From Talinum fruticosum (taxonomy: Eukaryota > Streptophyta > Magnoliopsida > Caryophyllales > Talinaceae), in contig JAITYX010000005.1 of the NCBI GenBank assembly GCA_021018815.1, positions 10,648,001 through 10,712,000 of the forward strand: 64,000 nucleotides of DNA, read 5' to 3'. This document shows positions 32,825 to 43,280 of the stretch, piece by piece (within the stretch, counting starts at the first letter, position 1; each line of letters opens with the position of its first letter). Under the pieces are notes generated by a model that worked only from the letters and a program-made list of their open reading frames with translations, had not been told where the DNA came from and made no database searches. A program made the position numbers and the translations under genes.

Positions 32825-32826
<2 letters not shown>

Positions 32827-32895
<69 letters not shown>

Positions 32896-32911
32896 GTGTG
32901 TGTGTGTGTGA
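32827..32911. repeat. (TA)n then (TG)n microsatellite at the EPRV-A edge
   Basis: TA repeat 32827-32893 followed by TG repeat 32896-32911. EPRV sequence shared with 38690-38760 begins right after it. Integrated rice tungro-like pararetroviruses are known to sit in AT repeats, which fits. Confidence 0.88.
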
Positions 32912-32952
32912 ATGCGCTCAGCTTGCGATGCTCTCAATGTAGAAAGCCCTTC

Positions 32953-32960
32953 CTTTTATG
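32953..32960 (-). promoter_or_regulatory. Decayed EPRV promoter TATA (downstream copy)
   Basis: CATAAAAG on the minus strand where the equivalent site at 38731-38738 has TATAAAAG; the surrounding 40 bp match. It marks the terminally repeated promoter region of the viral unit. Confidence 0.6.
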
Positions 32961-32999
32961 GAAGGAGAAGATGACTAAGGTACAATAATGCAATTTCTT

Positions 33000-34539
33000 T
33001 TAGTCTTCTCTTGTTCTGCAAAGATGCCTTTTCTTTTGTCTTTTATTTAGTGTTATTGATCATCTTTATGTCTCTTCAACTCTAGTTTATGTCATCAAAA
33101 ACTGTAGAAAGATGCTTATTATCTTTAACCGTAGATTAGACTAGAATTATTGGTCTTCTTTATGTCCCTTCAGCCTTGCTTTATGTCATACTTATCTTTA
33201 AAAACTATAGTTGAAACCTACAAAATAAAGGTTAGTAAATGGCCCTTACTTTTGCTAAGAGTAACTTGCAAGCTCTTTTGTAAAATGACCTTTTCTGTTT
33301 TTCAAAGGTCATTCCATGACTCCCTTTTTTTTTATAAATATCAAATGTCAAATGGGTCTTGAGAAAAAGGATCTCCAAATGGGTCTTGTGTAGAGAATTC
33401 AGTAGAATCAACTTCTTCATCGGAATTGGCCATAAGCTTTTGTAAATAGTGTTTACTGAAGCTCGGGTTCATCTTTAAGAGTTTCAAGTATGTCCTTTGT
33501 TTTTGCGAGAGAGACTTGAGTTTTCTGAGATCCTTTGGTACTTGATGAGTTTTCTTGCTTTTTTAGAGTTAATGGAGCAACATAAGAACATCCTGGTACA
33601 ATCTTTTTAGGTTGTTGAAATGTATGAAGGTTAAGAAGGTTGTATTCTTGGCACCCTTCGTAAAAAATGTTGTACGTTTTCGGAGTTGCAAAGGGTTGCT
33701 TTGTATTCAGGCCACCATCGTGACTTATAGATTCGTACCATGGATAATGGAAAAGGACTGGGAAGATAGGATTGAAATTTGTATTCCCACATAAATATCC
33801 ATTTTACATTGAAAATGAGAAGGAATTGCAATTTTTTTGGTATGGTTCGACGAGTAGAGGATTTCACCTAAAGATTATATCCTTCTTTTGCTTCATTAGA
33901 TAGGAAGACATGACTTCCTTCCATCATGGTCCACCAATGGTAAAACCAGATTGAAAATTCTATAGAGCAACTGTCGTGAAAATTAAAAACCAGGAATGAG
34001 AACCAGGTTTGTAAAGAAACACTTTGTACCAAGTCGTTCGATAGTCATTATAGTTGTAGGTATGAGGAGTAAATATAACTAAGAATTTTTTCTCAACAAA
34101 TGGATCTTTCAATTCCAAACAACCAAGAACTTTTCTAATGATGCTTTCGAAAAATGGATGAAAGTTGGATTTGGTTTGTCACTGGTGTGAGTAAAATCAA
34201 TAGAATGAGTATAAACTAAAATCAACTCATAGAATTGTCTAGATTTCGGAGGGTAATAGGTAAGGTAGTGAGAATTTCCAAAGAATCTTTAGATAACGAC
34301 TCTAATTTGTTCATCTTCGGGAGGGGTTTGAAATGAAGTGAGAAATAAATGTTACGTGTGTCCGATATGGTAGGTATTATCGGAAGGTGTGGTAATGGTT
34401 GTTTTGTAGGAGAGAGGAGGAAATTGTGAAAGAGTTTTAAAGGTATTTTGTATAAGAACAAAAATTTTTTAGGGTGTTCCTTAAGCTGATAATCTTCAGC
34501 CTTTGGTGTTTGTTTGCCTTTGTCTTTAGGAGAACTCAT
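33000..34539 (-). pseudogene. EPRV-A second ORF (downstream of RNase H)
   Basis: Starts with MSSPKDKGK at 34539, close behind the RNase H end. A conserved block with the NYNDY-to-HSWFFNF spacing seen in EPRV-B (39188-39000) is present at about 34060-33920 in broken form. Many stops. Such a second ORF is known in florendovirus-like endogenous viruses; its function is not established. The stretch from about 33440 down to 33000 has only small open pieces and is probably the 3' untranslated part. Confidence 0.6.
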
Positions 34540-34559
34540 GTTGTTTCTTGCAAAATATG

Positions 34560-35700
34560 TGATTTGTCACTCTTTCCTTATAAGAATTCTCTAGTAAGAA
34601 ACTCAAGTAAAGAATTTGTTTCTCCTTTAATAAATTCAATATCAAAATCAAATGTAGACAGGATGGCTTGCCATCTTGCAAAGATTTGTTTAGAAACTAA
34701 GTTTTGAACATCTTTTTGTAAAATTTCTTTTGCTCGATTTACAATCAATTTGTAGTAAGAACTTTATGCAAAACAGATCACCTTGAAATTTGAAATACAT
34801 AAAACTATCAACAAAATTTCTTTTTGATGGTAGAATAATTTTGTTGTGGGCCGATCTAGAGACCCGAATGAAAATGTACTAATTGCTCTTCGAGTTTGAA
34901 AGTTTGTGTTTAAGAATACCCTCATATCCTATATTTGATACATCTGTCTCAACTATCATAAATTCATATGGGTGAGGAATACAAAGACACGGTAGTGATC
35001 CTACCTTTTGTTTAATTTCTCTAACAATAGTAGTGTGTTGATGTGTCCAAGGTTCAGGTTTCTTTCTAAGTCTTTTAAATAAAGGTTTACACAAATGTCT
35101 TAAGTTTGGAAAGAAATATGAGATGTAATTCAAACATTCCAGAAATCTCTGTAATTGTCTCTTATGTTTCAATTCATTAGGAAACTTTTCAGCAAATGAT
35201 AAAGATCTCTATATAGTTTTAATTGTGCCTTGAAATATATCATGTCCAAGAAAACAAATTTTTCTTAAAATAAAACCATTTTTGTAGATGAGATAGCTAA
35301 CCCATTTCTTTTGGCCACATGTAAAAGACTTGCAAATGTTTAAAATGCTGATAAATAGATTTAGAGAAAATTCAAACGTCATCTATATAAATAACTATAA
35401 ATGTGGTGTAAGGATTAAAAGTATCATTCATAATATTTTGAAATTCTGAAGGAGCGTTTTTAGTCCAAATGGCATTTCATTCAATTCATAATGTCCAAAT
35501 GGAACCGAGAATGTTGTTTTGTAACAATCTTGTTTAGTGATTTGTATTTGCCAAAATCCAGATTTTATATCAAATTTTGAAAATATTCTAACATCGTATA
35601 ATCTATTTAAGAGGTCACGTTTGTTAGGAATTGGATATCTAATCCATTATAGAACTTTATTTAAAGATTTATAATTAATAACAAGCACTGGGAATCATAT
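34560..35700 (-). pseudogene. EPRV-A reverse transcriptase and RNase H
   Basis: Minus-strand RT from about 35690, with the finger and palm blocks and an intact YIDD active site at 35389-35378 followed directly by a stop. The connection region QLQRFLECLNYISYFFPNLR is at about 35160-35100, and RNase H starts near 34950 (FMIVETDVS) and ends near 34560. Order and motifs are those of Caulimoviridae polymerases, which copy RNA to DNA. At least five stops or shifts. It begins abruptly near 35,700, where the protease should precede it. Confidence 0.82.
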
Positions 35701-35719
35701 TTTGCCTATTTCTCTACGA

Positions 35720-37084
35720 GACCTAACCTTTTCGGATCCATATTTTGCCCGAAGTTTTAATTCATTACCAAGGATTAATCCTTCATTTTTTATAATACCA
35801 AAAATTTTTCCAAAGGTTAAATCTTGAAAAGGGATATCATATGAAACATAAAGGTTCGTTAATTTTTTTAAATTCTTTCACTAAATAATTTTTGTAATCC
35901 TACTATAAAACGTTCTTTCCAAAATGTTTGATTACCATCTTCTCTTGTAAGAACATTTGTAGTAAAAAGATCTTTGTACCATCTATAATCACTAAGAGTT
36001 GGGCACCTAAGATTAATCGGGATGGACGTATTGGCAATCTGCTCATCACTTGGGTTTCCTATAAAATGGAGAGAGATAGTATGGATAAGCATTTCATGAC
36101 CATCATCTTCGTTTCTTTGCATACCATCTTCATCTCGTAATTATAATTTTGTGTTCTAAAATTGGTAACTTTTCTTTAGAAGTAAAACAATTGTCCCACC
36201 GGGATTTTAATTATCCGGTGAATCCTGCAACTATAGTGAGGCTATACTTTTAGGAGTAAGATTTTTAGATTTGTAGGCAACTCGCAGCCATGCTTATTTC
36301 TTGAAGTGTTGAAAGAATTTCATGTTCCGATTTTCCATCAATATTCCATTTATAAATGCTAGTACCATCAAACTCGTCCAAAAAAAATTGTGATCTTTCT
36401 TCAAATTGAATATCGGGAGGAGTGGATCTTGAATAATAATTTCTACTAGAAACGTTTTTCCAAGATTTTATTTTATTTAACATTAATGGTTCATGCTCAT
36501 TAAACCGATCATGTATTGTAGTAATCATTTTTTGATCTTCCTCATCTTCTTCGTGGATGAGGATAAAGAGAAATTAGACTTTTCTTCAAGACATGTTTTT
36601 TCAAGGCAAGAAATTTGTTTATTCTTTTGAGATATGTCAAGAGTTTTAAGTTGTTCTGTTATCTTATTTAATAGATTATCATTATTATTAACTTTTGAGG
36701 TTTCTTCTAAATAGGATTCTTCTAATTCTTTTGGTATACTATTAACTTTAAAGAAAGGTTTAGAAATAGTATTTGGAGGTTTGATCTTGCTGGTTGAAGG
36801 TTTATTTAATATTTTTGAATCTATTTTTGTAGAGACTTGAGTTAATTGTTCTGCTATTGTATGCAAAATTGTGTTGGTATAATTAGTTTGTTGATGAATT
36901 TTACCAAGATCATCAACAAGTAACGAGTAACATTCCCTCCCCGACCAATTTTGTAAGGAGAAGCAATTATTTGTTCTCTGTGCATAGCTAATTTAAAAGG
37001 CTGAAAGGGAGGAGGATGGACGGAAACTATACTAGAACCATCCGTTAAATGCCAAGTTTTTCGAGGACTAGTTTGAACATTCAA
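35720..37084 (-). pseudogene. EPRV-A coat-protein region
   Basis: Open pieces 37084-36854, 36866-36525, 36528-36265 and 36122-35868 in shifted frames. The central part has the caulimovirid coat-core pattern (a weakened KSWWDN-type block near 36200, HFIGNP, LRCPTLSDYRWYKD, FWKERF). EPRV-B (62725-61560) aligns along the whole length. The C-terminal CCHC zinc finger present in EPRV-B is missing here because of a deletion. It formed the particle shell and bound nucleic acid. Confidence 0.72.
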
Positions 37085-37478
37085 ACTAAGAATAATGTAA
37101 GGATTTAATGTAAGGATTTTGGATACCTACTTTGGAAGTAAAAGTGGGAAACCAAACAAAAATAGAATATCTACGAAAAGTCTATTCATGTCGGAGATCC
37201 ATTCATCTTTGATCTTAAATCGAAGAGATTGGTCTAATTCTTCAAACCATTGTCTTTGAAAAACTTTTCCGACGAATAATAATCTTCTCCGAAGCGTTGC
37301 CGATTAATTGTCAACTTAGATTTAGTAGAACATTAATTCGAGCTCCTATTCCCGAGGAAGTAGGAGAGGAACTATCTGGAATGGTTATGGAATTGGGTTC
37401 CTAAACCTATATATTTGTGAAGTACTTGGGTGTTCGAAGAACTTGCCCGATAATCAAAAAATGATTTTCTACTAGTAG

Positions 37479-38324
37479 TTAGCTAGGTAGAGAGGCGGAT
37501 TCTCTCATCGATTGAAATCGGATGAGAACTCTTCCACCTGGTTCTTCAATAAAGTAATCAACTTCATTATTTTTTAATTGTGAAGGAACTTGAGCCTCTT
37601 CAAGTTCAACTTCTTCGAGGATTGTGATTTCATCCCATCTTAATAGTTTTGGAGGAAAAACCATTGGTTTGTCATCAAAAATAATTAATAAAATTGTTTC
37701 TTGTGATTTTGAAGACAAAGGGCTTAAATATCTTGTATTTAAATTAGTAGATAAAAGACAAAAGTAAACACGGTACATAATAGCAAAATTTTTGCAATTA
37801 TGAAATTCATTTCCTTGAACAAGAACATCAAGTTTCAAGGCTTCAATTGTCATAGGACAGAGTTAGGTCAATCTGTAAAGTCATGATAGCCATTAAAATA
37901 AATTGGTCCATTACAACTTATATTTTTAAGCCTTTTGTCTCTTAATGCCATATACATGGGTGCATCAATACCTCTTCCGACAAGAGGTTTAACTGCAACT
38001 TGAACTAAGCCTATATGCATGAATTTGTATTTAGCCTTAATATGGTTTTCTATAGATTGAGGTGAAATTATGGCAATACTTTGCTGGCCATTTTGTATAC
38101 TAACAACTTCTTCATGAGTTTTGACGAGAATAAGTAATGGTAAAATCATATGACCCTATTTTGTAAATATGATCAACATTAACCTTAGGAATAGTCCAAC
38201 ATATGTATTCATCGGGAGTAGGGGCTTTAATAATTGTCCCAGTTCTAAGCTCCCGAGAATTAACTATATTACTGCTTTTGTTATTGGAATTGAAAGATAA
38301 AAAACGTCTTAGTTTCGACGCCAT
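37479..38324 (-). pseudogene. EPRV-A movement-protein region (30K-type)
   Basis: Begins at the ATG at 38324 (MASKLRRFLSF) and continues through pieces 38149-37868 and 37853-37479. Features: a beta-rich core with a VQVAVKPLVGRGIDAPMYMA block and ALRDKRLKN, as in 30K-superfamily movement proteins of caulimovirids. Two frameshifts separate the pieces. In living relatives it enlarges plasmodesmata for cell-to-cell spread. Confidence 0.68.
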
Positions 38325-38487
38325 TAATGCATAATAACAAACTAGAATGAATCAAATGCACAAATAACGGGACGAACGGGACCACCTCGTAGGGATCACC
38401 AACAAAAGCTCGCCAATGGTCTTACGATCGACCAACGTCCGACCAACTTTACCTATACCTAAGATGCAAGCTAGATGCAATGATGCA

Positions 38488-38536
<49 letters not shown>

Positions 38537-38730
38537 CAATCATAAAACTTTATAAACTATAATAAAGAAAGGTAGAAACTTACGAAGTTTTCTAAGGTAG
38601 AAGCTTATAGAAATTTTGTAAAATCCTCCAAGAAAATTTTCAAGAGAAAGTTTTTAGAGAACTCTCAAGCTAAAGTCTTCTTGATTGAATTCACTCAACT
38701 TGTGATGCCTCCGAATGTAGATAGCCCTTC
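38325..38730 (-). other. EPRV-A leader region
   Basis: Untranslated leader between promoter and ORF1, containing an (AT)n run at 38493-38535. I could not see a convincing Met-tRNA primer site, which should lie here. Confidence 0.5.
38493..38535. repeat. (AT)n microsatellite in the EPRV leader
   Basis: About 21 AT units between the promoter and ORF1. Either a slippage expansion in the leader or an internal integration seam between viral fragments. Confidence 0.85.
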
Positions 38731-38738
38731 CTTTTATA
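38731..38738 (-). promoter_or_regulatory. TATA box of the EPRV-A promoter
   Basis: TATAAAAG on the minus strand, followed by GAAGGGCTATC, in the position of the caulimovirid pregenomic RNA promoter. The decayed equivalent is at 32953. Confidence 0.65.
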
Positions 38739-38768
38739 GAAGGAGAGGATGACTAAGGTACAATTATG

Positions 38769-39620
38769 GTGTTGCAAAGGGTTGTTCTATACTCAGGTCA
38801 CCAGCGTGATTTGTAAATACGTACCATGAATAATGGAAAAGGATGGGGAAGAAAGGGTTAACTTTTGTATTCCCACATAAATATCCATGCTACATTAAAA
38901 ATACAAAAAAATGGCAATTGTTTTTGGTAAGGTTCAACGGTAGAGGATTTAACCTAAAGATTATATCCTTCTTTTGCATCATTAAGTATGAAGACATGAC
39001 TACCTCCCATCATAGTCAACCAATAGCGAGAACCAGATTGGAAATTTTGTAGAACAATTGTCATAAAAGTTGAAGAACCAGGAATGAGAACCTGGTCTAT
39101 AAAGAAATACTTTGTACCAAGCTATCCGATAATCATTATAATTGTAGGGCTGAGTAGTAAATGTAATCGAGAATTTTCTTTTTAACAAATGGATCTTTCC
39201 AAACTAGAGAACCTAGAACTTTTCGAATGATAACATTTTGAAAAATGGATGAAATTTGGTTTGTTTTGTCACGAGTGTGGGTAAAGTCAATGGAATGCCG
39301 GAATTAGTTCGTAGAATTGTCTCGATTTTAGAGGGTAATCTATAAGATAGTGAGAATTTGCTCCAAAGAATCTTTGGATAATGGGTCTAATTTGTTCATC
39401 TTCGGGAGGGGTCTTGAATGAAGTAAGAAATAAATGTTTTATATGTCTGGTATGGTAGGTAATATGAAATGGTGTGGTAATGGTTGTTTTGTAAGAGAGA
39501 AGAGGAAATTGAGAAAGGGTTTCAAAGGTATTTTGTACGGGAACAGGAATTTTGTTTGGGTGTTCTTCAAGCCGATAATCTTCAGCCTTTTGTATTTACC
39601 TTTGTCTTTAGAAGAACTCG
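38769..39620 (-). pseudogene. EPRV-B second ORF
   Basis: Corresponds to 33680-34539 of EPRV-A. The start codon is changed from ATG to ACG (39617-39619). The best-preserved block, 39188-39000, has QPYNYNDYRIAWYKVF and HSWFFNFYDN, the typical block of the florendovirus-type second ORF. Stops and shifts elsewhere. Confidence 0.6.
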
Positions 39621-39994
39621 TGTTGTCTCCTGCAAAATATGTGTTTTGTCACTTTTTTCTTACAAGAATTCTCTAGTAAGAAAATCACGTAAAGAATTTG
39701 TTTCTCCTTTAATAAATTCAATATCAAAATCAAATGCAGACAAGATGACTTGCCACCTTCCAAAGATTTGCTTAAAATCTAAATTTTGAACATCTTTTTG
39801 TAAAATTTCTTTTGCCGATTTACAATCAATTCGAAGTAAGAATTTTTACAAAACAAATCATCTTGAAATTTTAAAATACATAAAACAATTGACAAAATTT
39901 GTTTACAGTAGAATAATTCTGTTGTGGGTCGATCTAGAGACCCGAATGAAAATGTACTAATTGTTCTTCGAGTCTAGGATTTTTTGTTTAAGAA
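39621..39994 (-). pseudogene. EPRV-B RNase H C-terminal part
   Basis: Aligns to 34560-34914 of EPRV-A, broken by stops. It is truncated exactly at AAGAA (39990-39994), the SIR-D insertion point; in EPRV-A the same AAGAA is followed by TACCCTCAT. Confidence 0.75.
39990..39994. repeat. Left target-site duplication of SIR-D (AAGAA)
   Basis: AAGAA precedes the TGAAGACTCGG start of SIR-D. The right copy is not found because the SIR-D 3' LTR is truncated. Confidence 0.75.
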
Positions 39995-41524
39995 TGAAGA
40001 CTCGGACTTTGCATAAATGTCATTCCGAGTACCGTCAAGGGATCAGTACGGACTTCATCTCTTGTAAGTTTTGATTACAAGTCATTCTAAGAGCTTCGAA
40101 ACTTTTCCGAGTGATACATAATCTTTTCCGAGTGTTACAAAAACCATTGCATATGTTCTCACCGATTCCGATCGACTCGAAAGCATAGTCTTGCTTATCG
40201 GTTCACACACAGCTTCGAGTCACTCGGATAACACTCGGACTTATTGCATGTTCAAACATTTGCTCTAACATACATAAACTCGGTTCGACTTCATGTTCTA
40301 AGTCCGATTGAATTACAGTGTTAATTCCTCTCTTTAAGTCAGCATGCTTTGTTTGAACCATGCCTGTCTAAGTTCAAGTATTACTACTCTAATATTCTTC
40401 ATCTAACTTGACTTACTTCTAGATCGACTCAAATGGAATTTGAGCATAATGGATGTTAGACTTAAAAAATTCCACTCCTTCAGGACTCGGATAATTATGC
40501 ACTTAATTATCTTAATTAATTTATTATATGTGTCTAATCTTGGACCAAAGTATTTTATACTTTGAGAACCAAATTGATTTACTTTTGTAAGTTATTCAAA
40601 CAAGGTTATCCTACTTTTGAATTACAAAAGTAACCGGCTTCAAGATGTCAAATCACCAACAGACAAGGCTTTTTCTACTTTTGACCAAGGTCCAGACATC
40701 GTGTCGGGGTTGTCCGTTTCCAAAATGGAAATCTGCAACGACAACCTCAACGGTGGTTTCCACCCTACTTTTCAAACACCACTAGTGAATTGGGACATCC
40801 AAAGAAGTCAAAGAGTAGTTGCCAAACGTTCACTCCTTAACGGATATTTTCTAAGTCATTCGGAAAAGCCATTGCAACGGTCACAAAGGACTTCTAATCG
40901 GAAGATAGTCACAACGACTAATCTGCTTGGTCATATATAAATAGAAGCCAACTCTCAAGACTTAAAGATTGCTGGAACCATTGTCAATACACATACTTAA
41001 GCAAAAGTCTTTGTATTCACATTCAATCTCTACTTACAACTCCAACTCCGTACTTAGTATCTTTCCGAGTTGTAAGGTCTTATAATCAGTCACAAACACT
41101 TATTCTTACTTTCTGAGTAAGGTCCCTTGACTGAGCTGTAAGGGTTAACTCAGCTCAGCTTGTCCCTAACTCGTAAAGGTTACCTCAGTTAGGAAGTACT
41201 AGATCGAGATAAGGGAACATCTAAGTCTAGGAAAATCGTGTAAGGAATTGTCTAAGGGAGCAATTCAGGTTAAGTCTTTCTATTGTATTTTGTGGATTCA
41301 AAATAGTGGATTTCATTTGGTGCTTGGATTAGCACTGACCGTGATTTTCTACCCCGGGAGGGTTTCCACGTAATTTTTGAGTTAACACTTTTCCGAGTCC
41401 AATCTAGACTCGGACTGTCTCAAAGTCAGCTTTAGTTTTTAATCTTTCATTCTTTGTTCAAATTTCCTCACCACCCTATTCACCCCCTCTAGGGTGACTT
41501 AATCTCTCCAAGAGCAAACCTTCA
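39995..41524 (+). repeat. SIR-D 5' LTR
   Basis: 1530 bp, TGAAGACTCGGAC to GCAAACCTTCA. TATA box TATAAATA at 40936-40943. Confidence 0.92.
40936..40943 (+). promoter_or_regulatory. TATA box of SIR-D LTR promoter
   Basis: TATAAATA followed by GAAGCCAACTC, at the same place as in the other Sirevirus LTRs. Confidence 0.75.
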
Positions 41525-41542
41525 ATTAGTATCGAGCCTAGC
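41525..41542 (+). promoter_or_regulatory. Primer-binding site of SIR-D, mutated
   Basis: ATTAGTATCGAGCCTAGC; the second G of TGGTATC is changed to A relative to SIR-A and SIR-B. Confidence 0.75.
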
Positions 41543-41582
41543 CTTCAGAAAGGATTTAACCATCAAAAGGTCTAAAGATCAA

Positions 41583-43280
41583 ATGGCTAAGAACAATGGA
41601 GAGTTCGATGAAAGAATATCTTCCAACAAACCACCAAAGTTCAAAGGATCTAACTTCATTCACTTGTCAAAAGGTGGATCACGATGAAGATGTTTGGAAC
41701 ATCATACAAGTAGGCAACTACATTCAAATGAAGATGGAAGAAACAAGACTCGTGCCCAAAACAAAGTCCGAGTACACCACCGAAGAAGCAGAGAAGTTTA
41801 GAAAGAACTTCAAGGTGATGAACATTTTGATGTGCGTCATCAGCTCGTAAGAATACAACCGAGTGTCGGCCTATGACACAGCCAAAGAAGTGTGGGACAC
41901 ACTTGTCAACACTTATGAAGGCACAAGTCAAGTCAAATAGGCGAAGATAAGCCAATATCTTCACAAGTACGAGCTGTTCAAGATGGAGCCGAAGAGAACA
42001 TCACTTAAATGTTCATCCGCTTCACCGAGATTACTAACAATCTCAAATCTCTGGGTAGAAAGATTTCCCACGAGGAAATGTGCAAAAAGATACTCGAAGT
42101 CTACCCAAGAGAAGATGGGGTCCCAAGGTGACAGCCATCGAAGAGGCTCGTAACCTGTCTCTACCGAAGCCGGACAAACTCATTGGGAAGCTACTCACCC
42201 ATGAGATCCACCGGAAGAGGAGGATGCAGAGGTCGGCACTAAAAAGAACATTGCACTCGAAGGCCTCGGAAAACGAGAGAAGCAAATCTAAGTTCCTCTA
42301 ACTCGTAACAGGATCCCATGGCACTTATCGCCGGAGGCTTCAAAAGAATGATGAAGCACAAGAGATGGGATAAGAAGCCAAGAGAAGAATTCTATAAGAA
42401 AGACAAGAAGGATAGAAAAGGTAAACATTCTTCCCCTTCAAAGTTATCTCTAACTAAGAACTCCTACTGTTTTGAATGTGGCAGACAAAGAACACATAGT
42501 CAAAGACTATCCCGGGAGAAAGAGGGACAGAAAGAAGAAAAAGGCTATGATGGCTACTTGGAGTGATGAAGACTCATCGAAGGCACTCTCGGATTCGAAA
42601 CCGAATCGAGTCGGACTCGAATCACTCGGACAGTGAGGAAACAAATCCTTAGGAGGTAATTGAATACTTCCTCAAGTTCTCCAAAATTGATTTAGCCAAA
42701 TACATTTATACTTTGGAAGAAAGGTCCAATTCGACTCTTCTCGGTTTAAAGAACAACTTGAGTCTGTTACTTCGAGAGCATCTCTTTGAAAAATGAATTG
42801 GAAAAGCCGAGACTTACTCTAAGAGAACTTAAGATTAGTGCTCAATCCAATGAGATTGAGTCCGAGTCACTCGAAGAGAAAATGAGCATCCGAAGCAAGA
42901 GCTCAATGAGTCTCAAAAGCTTGTTTTTAAATTCACTCAAGGCTAGAAAAACCTTGACATGCTCTTATGATCACAATGTATCTCCTTCGAAAAGAAGGAC
43001 TTGGTTTTAACAAAGAGGAGGAATCCAACTCCTACTCAAAACTTTTCAAAAGGATTCCGAAGCTGTGAAGTTCAGGAAAGCTGAGCACAATCCCATTCAT
43101 AAGAATGAAAGGAGGACTGAGCCTGGACCAACTTACAGGAGAAAACCTTCTCCTCCTATTTATAAAAGGAAAGAGTTTCAAAAGAAAGAGACACGGACTC
43201 GCATTTCTAAAAGAAAGACTCAATATCGGACCAAACCCAAAGTTATTCAAATCTGGGTTCCCAAGAGTCTACTTCCTTAG
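41583..43280 (+). pseudogene. SIR-D gag with zinc knuckle
   Basis: Starts MAKNNGEFDERISSN at 41583. Readable blocks: DEDVWNIIQVGNYIQMKMEE at 41680, then TAKEVWDTLVNTYEGTS-type in another frame, VTAIEEARNLSLPKPDKLIG at about 42125, the zinc knuckle beginning CFECGRQ near 42470 (shifted within), and KPKVIQIW at 43236 before KSLLP. Five or more shifts. Architecture matches SIR-A and SIR-B. Confidence 0.85.

Larger units (their letters stand above)
30956..32826. repeat. Two diverged copies of a ~500-bp AT-rich repeat, one split by the MULE
   Basis: Copy I is 30956-30995 plus 32155-32340. Copy II is about 32600-32826. Shared words in order: GATATACAAATATTTTTATGAA, then CATGTAACTAAAG, TTACTTTACTCAAAAATAT, CATGATTACTC and ATATATGAATTT. 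A short related stretch (GATACCATGTAAAGAAAGTG) lies at about 30874. No ORF. The identity is unknown; the words next to CATGGTATC on the minus strand could be the end of an LTR and a primer site, but this is weak. Confidence 0.6.
32912..38738 (-). mobile_element. EPRV-A: endogenous pararetrovirus unit (Caulimoviridae, petuvirus/florendovirus-like)
   Basis: Minus-strand unit: promoter with TATA near 38731, leader with an AT repeat, ORF1 with movement-protein region, coat-protein region, RT and RNase H, then a second ORF, and finally the start of a further promoter region (32940-32990) equivalent to 38710-38770. The second ORF after RNase H favours a florendovirus-like type. All frames are broken. 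The protease and coat zinc-finger region is missing at about 35,705. EPRV-B lies head-to-tail upstream. It is an old integrated copy; nothing indicates it could produce virus. Confidence 0.82.
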
